From Tricholomella constricta (Eukaryota > Basidiomycota > Agaricomycetes > Agaricales > Lyophyllaceae): a stretch of DNA of 64,000 nt. The DNA is taken from the NCBI GenBank assembly GCA_013368375.1, contig JAACJP010000044.1:1-64000 (forward strand), read 5' to 3'. The notes beneath the pieces are model-generated. The model did not search any database and had not been told where the DNA came from. It saw only the letters and a program-made list of their open reading frames with translations. The position numbers were made by a program, and so were the translations under genes. Positions 55,424 through 64,000 of this stretch are shown in pieces. Position 1 is the stretch's first letter; the number at the start of each line of letters is the position of its first letter.

Positions 55424-58400
55424 TCAACCCTCCGAATACGAATCCGACAATGTCGTCAATGCATCAAACCCAGAAGTCAGCGCACCCATCAAATCCAAAC
55501 CCCCACTCCCACTTGCATCCCCCAGGCCCAAGCCAGACATATCAAACATTGATTGCTGCTCTGGCTGCGGTTGGCCCAACGCCGCTTGAAGGAACGTTTC
55601 CATCGCCGAAGGCTGCTGAGCTTGCGCTTGCGCCTGTTGTTGAATCAGCAGATTCAGTTGATTTTGCTGCTGTTGCTGCTGCTGCAACGCTGCCGCCTGT
55701 AACATCGTCTGCATGTCCACCTCCTGTTGTTGGGGTACCGCGGTGGTGGCAGACTGCCCATACGCCGCCTGCAACAGATTCTGGAACTGCGCGTCCTGAG
55801 ACTGTGTCGGCTGCGCGTATGCCGCCTGAATAAGACTCTGCAGCTGTGCGTCCTGCTGTTGCTGCTGCCCATACGCCGCCTGGACGAGGCTCAGCATGTC
55901 TTGTTGTTGTTGCTGCTGGTATTGCTGCGTCGCGAGGTTCAACGCCTCCTGCTGCTGATACGCCTGCTGATAGATCGCCTGCTGTTGAGTCTGTTGCTGC
56001 TGAGTCGCGGCAAGCGCATCTTCCATGGCCTGCTGCTGTTGTGCCTGTTGTTGCTGAGCAGCCGCGAACGCATCCTGCATGGCTTGTTGCTGCTCCTGGG
56101 CCGCGGCGAGCGCATCCTGTAAGGCTTGCTGCTGCTGGACCTGTTGCTGTTGGGCCGCCGAGAGTGCCTCTTGCATAGCCTGCTGCTGTTGCTCCCCCTG
56201 CTGTCGTAAAGACAACGCAATCGTGTCATTCTGGGGCTGACCCGCAGTGTTCACCTGCGGCTGGTACGCTTCGTATGGTGGCTCCTGTGGGGGAGGCTGT
56301 TGAGCTTGTTGCGGTTGGTACTCGAACGGAGGTGGGGGCGGCGCCGACTGCGTGGGTTGGAACTGAGGCTGAGTCGGCTGCTGAGCAGCATGCGGCGGCT
56401 GTGAAATTGGATTTGAAGAGCCCTGCGCTTGTTGTTCGTTCGATTGAGGCTGTGCCGGCGGTGGCACAATGGGTTGCACGGGCTGTGGCTGATACAGCGG
56501 TAGTGGAGGTGAGGATGCGGACTGTTGTTGCACCTGTGGTGTCGTCGGGGCAGGATCAACTGGCCCAGTGAATTCACCCGGAGGTAACGGATACGCCTGC
56601 GCAGGTCCTGACGGAGCAGGGTGCACCTGTGAGTCTGCGGGAGGCCTCGAGTTCGTCGTCTGTGCCGTTGGCGCATTCTGCGTCTGTGTGTGCGAGTGTG
56701 GGTGCCCCATGGTCGACGAGTCGGTGGGGGAAGAATAGGACAAGAAAGACGGGGGCTGATTTGGCTGCGGCGGGGACGATGGAGGGGTGGGGAACTGTGG
56801 AATTTGGCCGGCCGGTTGCAGTTGGGCCTGAGACGGTGGGCGGGAGAGAGGCAGACTCGAAACAGCCGCGCTGTGCGAAAGAGCCAACGACGGTTGTGGC
56901 ATCTGGTTGAGTGGCTGCACTGGGATATGGGCTTGGGACTGAGACGGATTAATCGCTATGTCCGAGCTCACACTCGACGCCGATGTGCTATGCGAGTGAG
57001 AGTGTGCCAATGGTGAAATCGAGGACGGCGGAGGAGGCGAGGTAGACGCCTGCAGTTGAGGCCGGGGCATCGCGTTCAGCGCACTGTGCGTCGACGAGGG
57101 GCGATTCGGGTGTAACGCTGGCCGAGGCGGAGTGATTTGGGAAGGCTGGAGTGACGGGTGAGGGTTCGTAGTCGTCGCCTGCGGCATATAGCTCGTTTGA
57201 TATCCCGGTTTCGTTGGTCTCTGCTGTACGTGCGACAGCGGCTGCGGCTGAGATTGAGCTTGAAGGGATTGGTGAGTAGGCGGTAATTGCGCGAGCTGCG
57301 CGGGCAAAGGCGGCGTGGGCTTATTGAGTGCAGCCTGCACGGCCAGCTGCTGCTGGTATACATGCACGGGCTGTTGCTGTGTCTGATAATTCGGCCCCAT
57401 CGCCTGCAGCTTCTGATAGGCCTGGAGCTGCGCCTGCATATTCACCTGGTGTTGCGCTCCCAGCTGATTCTGCACGCCTGGCACGCCCATCGCCTGGAGC
57501 TGCGCATTCAGCGTATTCTGCTGCAGCAGCTGCAGATTATTCATCTGCGTCGCTTGCGTGTGCGTCTGCGCCGCCGCCGCCGCTGCCGCTGCCGCACGCG
57601 CATTCGCCAAATTCTGCATCCTCTGCAGCTCACTGATCAACGCCTGATAATCAACCGCCGGCTGAAGCGTCGCAACTACCCCCGTACCCCCCTGCTGTTG
57701 GAGTTCCTGTTGACTCAGTTGCGCTTGCTGCTGCTGCTGCTGTTGGGCCAACGCCGCAATAACGCCCGCATAATCCGCATCCAAATTCCCTTGCAGCACC
57801 GCCTGCAGATCCACTTGCCCCATCCCCGCCTCTCCGTTCGAAAAACTGCTCACAAGCGCGTTTATCATATCGCTGTTCATGATCCCGACCGCTGCGCCCG
57901 CGAGCGCCTGGGGCGGTACACCGAGCATGGCGGTGCCAGCGACCCTCCACGCGGCCTTACCAACATCCTTGGATGCCTTGCCCATCTTCTTGAGGGCCTT
58001 AAGTGTGTGCTTTGCGCCTTCTCTGGCTTTCTGCGCCGCGAGCTCAGTGGTGAGAGGTTCATACAGCTTGTGTGGCGGCTGTATCTGTGCCTGTGCTAGA
58101 GCCTGGGGAGAAACAGGCTGGGTGTATATGCCAGGTGTGGGTGCGGACGTGCCGAGGTACGATGGTAACGTGGGTGCATATTGGGGGTGGATTTGAGGTG
58201 CAACGGCAGTCCTGGGTACACCGAAGAAGCCACCACCAGTGCGGTTGGGCTGGAGGGCCTGCTGGGTAGGGGGCTGAACAATCATCGTGATCTGCGGCGC
58301 CTGGCCGTGTTGCACCGTTTGCTGCATGCCGATATGGCTTTGATTGGGTACTTCGCCCGAGTACGTGGCTGATCGCTGTAGATGGTGCTGGACAGCCGGC

Positions 58401-58840
58401 TGAGTGTGCTGAATCCTGGTATGGGTAAGATTTCCAGGCAATTTACCGAAAGTGGGTGAAGTCTGATAGAGGGAGCTCGAGGGCGACAGACCAGCAGGGG
58501 AGAGCTGCGATGTCGGCGACAAGGCTCCAATAGACGGTACCGGCGACACCGGGGTATGTCTGGGTGCGCTCGCAGCCCTCGACAGATTCGGGGGAGTCAA
58601 CCTCGGCGACGCTCTCATAGCAGAGTTGACGGAGCTGGCGTAGAGCTGCTGGGCCAGCATCTTCGCCTGAGCATCGTGCGTCGATCTTGGGATTTGGCCG
58701 GCTTGTGGATTTGAGATCGGAGACAGCGCGGATGCGTGTGTGGGCACGCCCGCCGGGTGGGTGTACGAAATTTGAGGCGGGGTCGCATTCGTATTCACGT
58801 AGTACCACGAACCGCTTGACGATAGCTCGTCAACCATCAT
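55424..58840 (-). CDS. Gln/Pro-rich protein, 1138 residues, with half a WW motif at the N-terminus
   Basis: Single long minus-strand frame without stops. Residues 11-28 read like the second half of a WW domain (SWYYVNTNATPPQISYTHP, so the first Trp strand is missing), which suggests that an upstream exon is not resolved. A helical segment at about 270-330 (AREGAKHTLKALKKMGKASK, then GVPPQALAGAAVGIM) is the only other folded-looking part. The rest is very rich in Gln, Pro, Ala and Ser with poly-Gln runs. The last 250 residues repeat QAAYGQ- and QQQAMQDA-like units. Such proteins are often prion-like or scaffold proteins in RNA or membrane traffic; no specific function is claimed. The ATG at 58840 is the first in frame. 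Confidence 0.7.
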   Translation of the reverse strand: MMVDELSSSGSWYYVNTNATPPQISYTHPAGVPTHASALSPISNPQAGQIPRSTHDAQAKMLAQQLYASSVNSAMRASPRLTPPNLSRAASAPRHTPVSPVPSIGALSPTSQLSPAGLSPSSSLYQTSPTFGKLPGNLTHTRIQHTQPAVQHHLQRSATYSGEVPNQSHIGMQQTVQHGQAPQITMIVQPPTQQALQPNRTGGGFFGVPRTAVAPQIHPQYAPTLPSYLGTSAPTPGIYTQPVSPQALAQAQIQPPHKLYEPLTTELAAQKAREGAKHTLKALKKMGKASKDVGKAAWRVAGTAMLGVPPQALAGAAVGIMNSDMINALVSSFSNGEAGMGQVDLQAVLQGNLDADYAGVIAALAQQQQQQQAQLSQQELQQQGGTGVVATLQPAVDYQALISELQRMQNLANARAAAAAAAAAQTHTQATQMNNLQLLQQNTLNAQLQAMGVPGVQNQLGAQHQVNMQAQLQAYQKLQAMGPNYQTQQQPVHVYQQQLAVQAALNKPTPPLPAQLAQLPPTHQSLQAQSQPQPLSHVQQRPTKPGYQTSYMPQATTTNPHPSLQPSQITPPRPALHPNRPSSTHSALNAMPRPQLQASTSPPPPSSISPLAHSHSHSTSASSVSSDIAINPSQSQAHIPVQPLNQMPQPSLALSHSAAVSSLPLSRPPSQAQLQPAGQIPQFPTPPSSPPQPNQPPSFLSYSSPTDSSTMGHPHSHTQTQNAPTAQTTNSRPPADSQVHPAPSGPAQAYPLPPGEFTGPVDPAPTTPQVQQQSASSPPLPLYQPQPVQPIVPPPAQPQSNEQQAQGSSNPISQPPHAAQQPTQPQFQPTQSAPPPPPFEYQPQQAQQPPPQEPPYEAYQPQVNTAGQPQNDTIALSLRQQGEQQQQAMQEALSAAQQQQVQQQQALQDALAAAQEQQQAMQDAFAAAQQQQAQQQQAMEDALAATQQQQTQQQAIYQQAYQQQEALNLATQQYQQQQQQDMLSLVQAAYGQQQQQDAQLQSLIQAAYAQPTQSQDAQFQNLLQAAYGQSATTAVPQQQEVDMQTMLQAAALQQQQQQQNQLNLLIQQQAQAQAQQPSAMETFLQAALGQPQPEQQSMFDMSGLGLGDASGSGGLDLMGALTSGFDALTTLSDSYSEG

Positions 58841-59880
58841 TCCTCTCGTCGCAGACGTGCACTAATGCCGAACTCACTTTTGGTCAGTGTGGTGGCTCCA
58901 TCCTGCTGGTAACGGCCTCGTATCTGGATTTGTAATTCCTGCACCCGGATCGCGCATGGGGGCGGTGAGGAGATATAGCACAATACATACTGGGATGCGA
59001 GTGTAGCGCTTTTAAGGAGTTCGAGTTGACCAGCGCGGCCACGAATCTGGATCTGTCGAAACAGACGTGCAAAAGGCTGTTGCTCAAACGCGTACCTGTG
59101 ACTGACCATAGATACATTACAAGCTGTCATTCCTGTCAGTGAGTGGCATAAAGCCGATAAGAAATAGATGGTGAACGAGACGTAAAAGTGCATATGTGAT
59201 GGTGCTGAGCGTTCCGAATTCAGTCTCTAGGGCGCACTGTAATACGTTTGACAAGCCTTTTTCGTTCCTTAGGGTCCTTGTCAACACAGAGGGTTTATTC
59301 TAGCGCCCAAAAAATCCAGGTCCGGTCAAGGTCCAGTCCGCGGATGCCGGTCAATCGCAATACATGTACAGGACCATCAGATCAAGCGTTCAGTCTGCGT
59401 GATTTAATACTCGGAACGATCGCACTTACACTAACGGGGTACACAGAACGTATTTAAGGCGACTCTGCCAAAATGAGTCTCAAGCGAAGGTGTTGCATGG
59501 AGATCGCAGAAGTAATTCGATGTGGTGTCACCGGAAGACGCGGACTCAGACATAAAAAGTGTTCAGCGGAAGACAGACAGATAGAAAGCAATGGGATGCG
59601 AGAGATCGGTCTGAGATCGGAAAACACAGTTATGGCTTGGGCATCGTTTGCTGTTGGAGTGGAGTCTCGTTGCGCAATGAAAGAGAGACAGAGGTTGCAA
59701 GAGGTCCTGTGTGACGCCGCAAGGTATGGAGATTAGAGACCAGAGTCGTAGAATCTTGTTTGACGATGACGCCTTTCACCGGAACTTTCTTGCGTTATAG
59801 TCGCTTGAAGGTGGTATACACATAGAGCTACAAAGAAAGAAAAAGCGTATCCACGAGTCCTTATCAGATCCATTCATCCT
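58841..59880. other. Stretch of 1 kb with a possible upstream exon cluster
   Basis: On the minus strand, 58850-59110 has short open pieces bounded by splice-like sites. Two of them repeat the phrase QIQIRGR (IQIRGRAGQLELLK and LQIQIRGRYQQDG). They may be 5' exons of the Gln-rich gene or of a lost gene. From 59200 to 59880 nothing coding is seen. Confidence 0.35.
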
Positions 59881-60974
59881 TCAGAAATCAAAGTCGTCGC
59901 CGCCGCCGAAATCACCTACAGATTGGACAAGTCAGTCTGGTGGTTCTCTACATCCCATGATCAACAATAAAACTTGCCGCCATCGTTGTCATCGTCAAAG
60001 GCGTTCGCCAACAACGCACCACCTAGCAGGCCTGCACCACCCGCTGCGAGCATCCCGCCCATCCCCATCCCGCCACCTGACTTCTTCGGCGGCTTCGCAC
60101 CATACATCATCTGCTGCGGTTGTCCGTATCCACCACTGCTGCCACCACCACCGCCTGGGATCTTTCCCCCAAGCTTCCCACCAAGCTTCCCACCAAGCAA
60201 TCCACCGAACAAACCCCCGCCCGCTGGAACCACAGATAAGCACATCAACACCTGAAAACGGCGAGACTTATTAAACGCACCTTTAGTGCTACTGCTCCCA
60301 CCATACTGCTGTTGCGGCTGCTGCTGCTGGTGCTGGCCCTGATCATACCCATACCCACTCTGTCCGCCATAGCCACCCTGTTGCGGTTGCCCTCCATACC
60401 CGCCCTGCTGTGGTACGGGTCCCCCATACCCTCCCTGTTGCGGGTGTCCGCCGTACCCTGGCCCCGGCCCACCAGACCCGCCATACCCGCCACCGTGCTG
60501 CGGGAAACCACCGCCTTGATACCCGTCAGTGCTCGTCTTAGTATCGCCGTAACCCCAACTCTTGTTATCGCCATATCCGGCGCCTTTGTTATCCCCGCCA
60601 TACCCAGGGTGTGTGCTGCTATTCGGCGGCGGTGGACCCGTGGGCGGGGCGTACTGCGCTGGCGGAGGTGGGGGCGGGGGCCCAAGGGGATGCTCCCATG
60701 TCGTTAGTGGTGGACTGGCCTGTGTGTTGACATAGAACCTGTGAGGCGAGCAAAGATGTGTGTAAGAGATATATAGAGAGAGACAGAGAGAGAGTGAACT
60801 CACCAAGCCTTGTAGCTAGAAGAGCGACAAGAAAAGGGTCATCAGAATCTACGCGATCAAGAGATAAGATGGATCCCGCGCTCACTTTGCATCGAACTGC
60901 GTTATCCAACCCGGTGGAAGGGGGCGGGTGTCGGGGTTGGAGGGTGGTGCATCATAAGCGGGTGGGGACTGCAT
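59881..60974 (-). CDS. WW-domain protein with a Gly/Tyr-rich repeat tail and a 12-nt exon
   Basis: Adapter-like protein of 283 residues. Exons 60974-60886, 60815-60804, 60738-60281, 60223-59966 and 59915-59881 close in frame. The WW domain spans the first three exons: LPPGWITQFDA, then YKA plus split codons at both ends from the 12-nt exon, then WFYVNTQASPPLTTWEHP. Both signature Trp and the final Pro are present, so it should bind Pro-rich ligands. A poly-Pro stretch follows, then about 20 Gly-Tyr-Gly-Gly/Gln units. A glycine-zipper-like part (LFGGLLGGKLGGKLGGK, LLGGALLANAF) and an acidic end, DFGGGDDFDF, complete it. The donor of the last intron (gttgat) is weak but is the only choice that keeps phase. 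Confidence 0.8.
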
Positions 60975-61305
60975 CGTCGTAACTGGAAGAGATAGGAAAA
61001 TGATAGATGTGGACGTCAGCAGGGCTTTATAGCTTGGCCCACAGTTATTCCAGACACAGCCTCACGCAGCCGGCAAACGCCATCTCATGCTATGCTCACG
61101 CTGTTATTTATTTCTCCAAGCCCATTTATATACGAGGCCGAGAAGGATTCGGGTTGCCGAAGTCTGCATTATGCACAAGAAACATGAGCACTAGAGGAAA
61201 CCATAACATCTCCGCGTGCTTTTGGGAGAAGGGATAATCAAAACTTTTGTCCACCATCCGATCCACTCCATTTATATTCAATTAAATCCATATCCATCCA
61301 AATCC
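60975..61305. other. Short gene-free stretch
   Basis: Promoter side of the WW gene and 3' side of the permease gene, both on the minus strand. Nothing coding is seen. Confidence 0.5.
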
Positions 61306-63705
61306 TCAATCCACCTTCGTACCTTCCGGCGTCTCTTTGTCGGGAACATCGGAGTTTTCGAGGCCTTTGAGGAGGAGGTCGCGACGTAGCCACCTCTCCT
61401 CGGGAATAAAGTACCAGCTGAGAATGCCGAACACAGTGACAGCGCCGAAGATGACGCAGGCCTGCTCAATGCATTAGTAACTGGCTACCAGACAGCAGAG
61501 GGAGGGGCTCACGAAGTTGAAGGTCTCAGAGGTTACTGGGAAGAAAAACGGCGAGATGTCCACCTGTAGACAGACCGAGATGAGCGTACCACACCAATAT
61601 GACATGAAAAGCGGCTTACAGAGAAGACGATACCGTTGAAGATGGCGGCGCAGATGAAGAACGGGACACCGAGTTTCCCTAGGTAGAAGTGCGAAGACTT
61701 GAACCGGCCACGTGTCATCGTCAGACGCAGCAAGGCAATAAGACCGTATGCAGCGATGGTTGGCACTCCGCCGGCGGAGACCAACGAGGTAAACGCGACT
61801 TGACTGGGAAGAATTGTGCAGAGAAGACAAGCGCCAAAGATGTAGATTACGGTGACGGCGTTTTTGGGCTGACCAGCCGAGTTGACCTTGCCGATCCAGC
61901 CGGACATAGGCAAGACACCGTCACGAGCGACAGCGAAGACGAGACGAGAGGCAGCGACGATGGCAATGCTGGTGTTCTGGATCGAGGAAAGTAAGCACTA
62001 TTGTCTTTTACAGGCTGTGTGTGAATGGCGTACCATGATGAGGCCGAGAACTGCGAGTGCAGTCATGAATGCACTACCCTTCTTGCCTAACGCGAGAGCG
62101 TATATTTGCACGAACGGTTGGGGGGCACCGAGGGAGAACAGTACGTCGTAGTCAGGAGTGCAGAACAAGAAGAGAATGGTGGTGATGAACCCCATGACAC
62201 CGGTAGCGATAGCACTACTGAGGATACCCTTGCCCGCAACCACTCGAGCGTTCTTCGTTTCTTCGGCAATGTGCCCAGCGGCATCAAAGCCAGTCATTGT
62301 GCCCGCCGTGAATAGTCTGATTGCCGAATGTCAATGGCCTGCGTGAAATTTTTTATAAAGAAGGGCGTACAAGGACAAAATCCAGTTCCAGCCAGCGGGT
62401 GCTCCAGTTCCATTGTCTAGGGAGGTCATTGTGAGTGAAGTCCTTGGACAATCGAGAGTTATCACAGTTATCACGTACAGGTCTGGGTGAAGACTTCACT
62501 TGCCGAGCGGAAGCCATAAGTTCTTGATACGCCGATGGGAAGCCAGATAAGGCAGAGGAAGAAGTCGAGCATCATAAGACCAAGGGAGAACTTGAAGATG
62601 TAGGAGTAAAGACGGGGTGGGAGATAGTTGATCGCCACGGCGACGAGCAGTAGTCCTTCGGATAATGCCCAAATGAAGGCCCTCCATTTGACATTTTCGT
62701 TGGTGATCCCACCGGGGAAGTCGATCTCCCAAACAGCCAACTGGGATACAATGTAGTTTGCGGTCGTCTGCACAGCATATCAGTGCGATGTGCGAAACGC
62801 CAGAGGGGTAACTTACCTGGCAATTACCTGCCGTGAAGGTCATCCAGGCGGTGCAAGTCCACCAAGCAACGATGAACCCGACAAAACGAGAGTACTTTGG
62901 ACCAGCGCTCTCAGCGGCCCAGATGTAGATAGAACCACTGACGGGCAAAGCTGAGCAAATCTCTGCAAGGATCGCTGCAGTCATCGTCATGAAAACGATC
63001 GTGACCAGGTATGATGACCTAAATAGAGACAGTTAAAAGAAGTGATAATGATAATGGAGGCACAGATAATTACCATATAGCAGCTGGGCCGCCGGCCAAA
63101 ATACCCAGGAAGAGGACGGATCTGGCAGCATGCTTCATTAGATCATGAGCTATCAAGACGGTGTGGGGGTACATACCTTACGCCTCCGATAAAATTCAAT
63201 GCGCAGAAACTAGCGCAAAAGCTTTCGATAAGGTGCCAGCTGCGATGGAGTTGCTGTGACAGAAAATCAGCAACGGTGCAAAGATCGAGGACGAAGCGTA
63301 CCTGTTTATAGCCAAGGTTTTGCTGGATGAAATAGAAAGGTTAGTCTCTCTCGTCAATCCCCCCTGTGGGGTGAGTAGATGGCGATACTGGGGGCTTCCC
63401 TACGCAGGTATAAGCGCTGTTCAGGTTCAAGCGGTATAATCTCAATCCTCTTTAAATTCCACGACTCCTCCCTAGCACATCGATGTGTACAGTAGAGAAA
63501 GAGCCAGTGAAAAGCAAAGAGGATACCCGCAGCCATGTATGCCAGTGTGACCAGACTACATAATGGACATTACCGATAACAGTTCGCGATCGATGCGTAG
63601 GTAAGTCCCAGCTCATGCCCAAAAGGTCATTACCAGCAGCAGCTCGTCTTGATCGATGGAGGCAGCCTCCTCGTGGTCGGTCTTGCGGGTGGACTCTGAG
63701 GACAT
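61306..63705 (-). CDS. Amino-acid/GABA-type permease (APC family)
   Basis: Plasma or internal membrane transporter with about 12 transmembrane helices, interrupted by many short introns. The N-terminus is an acidic cytosolic tail (MSSESTRKTDHEEAAS). Family wording in order: TAAILAEICSALPVSGSIYIWAA split across helix 2-3, AWWTCTAWMTFTAGNCQ, TAGTMTGFDAAGHIAEET (the consensus amphipathic loop of fungal APC permeases), ASRLVFAVARDGVLP and PKNAVTVIYIFGACL. The C-terminus ends RWLRRDLLLKGLEN with an acidic tail and TGA at 61306-61308. This looks like the choline/GABA/amino-acid branch rather than the yeast Gap1 branch; substrate cannot be told from sequence. The exact limits of exons between 63020 and 63600 were not settled. 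Confidence 0.85.
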
Positions 63706-64000
63706 GGCGGAAGAGCAAGCAAGGAAGGTCCGATTGCTTCGAAAACTTCCACAGGCGATGCCTTTAATAAAAGACGGCTTATATAATACAATTCCGCTTA
63801 TATTCCGCCACTTTGAAATTCGCCCTGACATTCGGCAACGGTGACTCCACAGGAACTTGACAAGGACAAGAACCAGACTGAGAAAGTCTACTCGTGAATG
63901 AATCTCTAAGTAATACTGAACCGCTACATTGTTACTCGTCAGTCGGCTGAGCTGAGGAATTGAACTGGCACAACATACCGGCTTGAGTGCTTTGATAAGG
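63706..64000. other. Promoter side of the permease, right edge of the window
   Basis: No coding frame with splice support. It should include the permease promoter and 5' leader. Confidence 0.45.

Noticed and set aside
57287..58099. Leu/Arg-rich plus-strand frame of 270 residues
   Set aside because: It is the antisense of poly-Gln codons in the Gln-rich gene; CTG/TGC repeats read as Leu and Ala.

Overview
The window is nuclear DNA of a filamentous basidiomycete, most likely an agaricomycete. The genes carry many short (about 50-60 nt) GT-AG introns. The housekeeping proteins are fungal. The repeats are a Tnp2-type CACTA element, a DDE_1 transposase and a DIRS-like tyrosine-recombinase retroelement, a combination common in mushroom-forming fungi. 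This is inferred from gene content only, and the species cannot be named.

Layout. Bases 1-14.65 kb are a transposon-rich block: the 3' part of a DDE_1 transposase, a long inverted repeat, two broken genes, a GC/CT-rich tandem array with hairpins, an internally deleted CACTA transposase on the minus strand, and a DIRS-like retroelement with Gag-like, RT-RNase H and tyrosine recombinase frames. Bases 14.67-19.6 kb (minus strand) hold a hypothetical protein, RIC8/synembryn and Mediator subunit MED10. Bases 19.7-24.1 kb hold the most unusual locus: two head-to-head paralogues with the R / S-x-S / E-x-E layout of mono-ADP-ribosyltransferases, followed tail-to-tail by a protein joining an N-terminal helical region to a degenerate receiver-like domain. 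Bases 24.3-38.2 kb hold a disordered hypothetical protein, nucleolin-like NSR1, Rab escort protein MRS6, an intron-containing tRNA-Leu(CAA), a 77-residue protein, proteasome alpha-1 SCL1 and RNA polymerase III subunit RPC1. Bases 38.2-41.2 kb are a gene-poor repeat patch. Bases 41.2-64 kb hold a DUF2433/RRM protein, MED13, a coiled-coil protein with tandemly duplicated exons, a mitochondrial acyl-CoA dehydrogenase, BIG1, a Gln-rich protein, a WW-domain protein with a 12-nt micro-exon, and an amino-acid permease.

How the genes relate. This is ordinary eukaryotic gene order with no operons. Several pairs are divergent and share short intergenic promoters (43450-43532, 53706-53833, 27659-27872, 32638-32920, 20888-21187). 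MED10 and MED13 belong to one complex but are about 24 kb apart, so no linkage is claimed. The ADP-ribosyltransferase-like pair next to the receiver-like protein is the best candidate for an undescribed signalling or conflict module; this is inference from domain content and adjacency. Splice models were built by hand from splice sites and reading-frame phase. Where exon sums are given they close in frame from ATG to stop.
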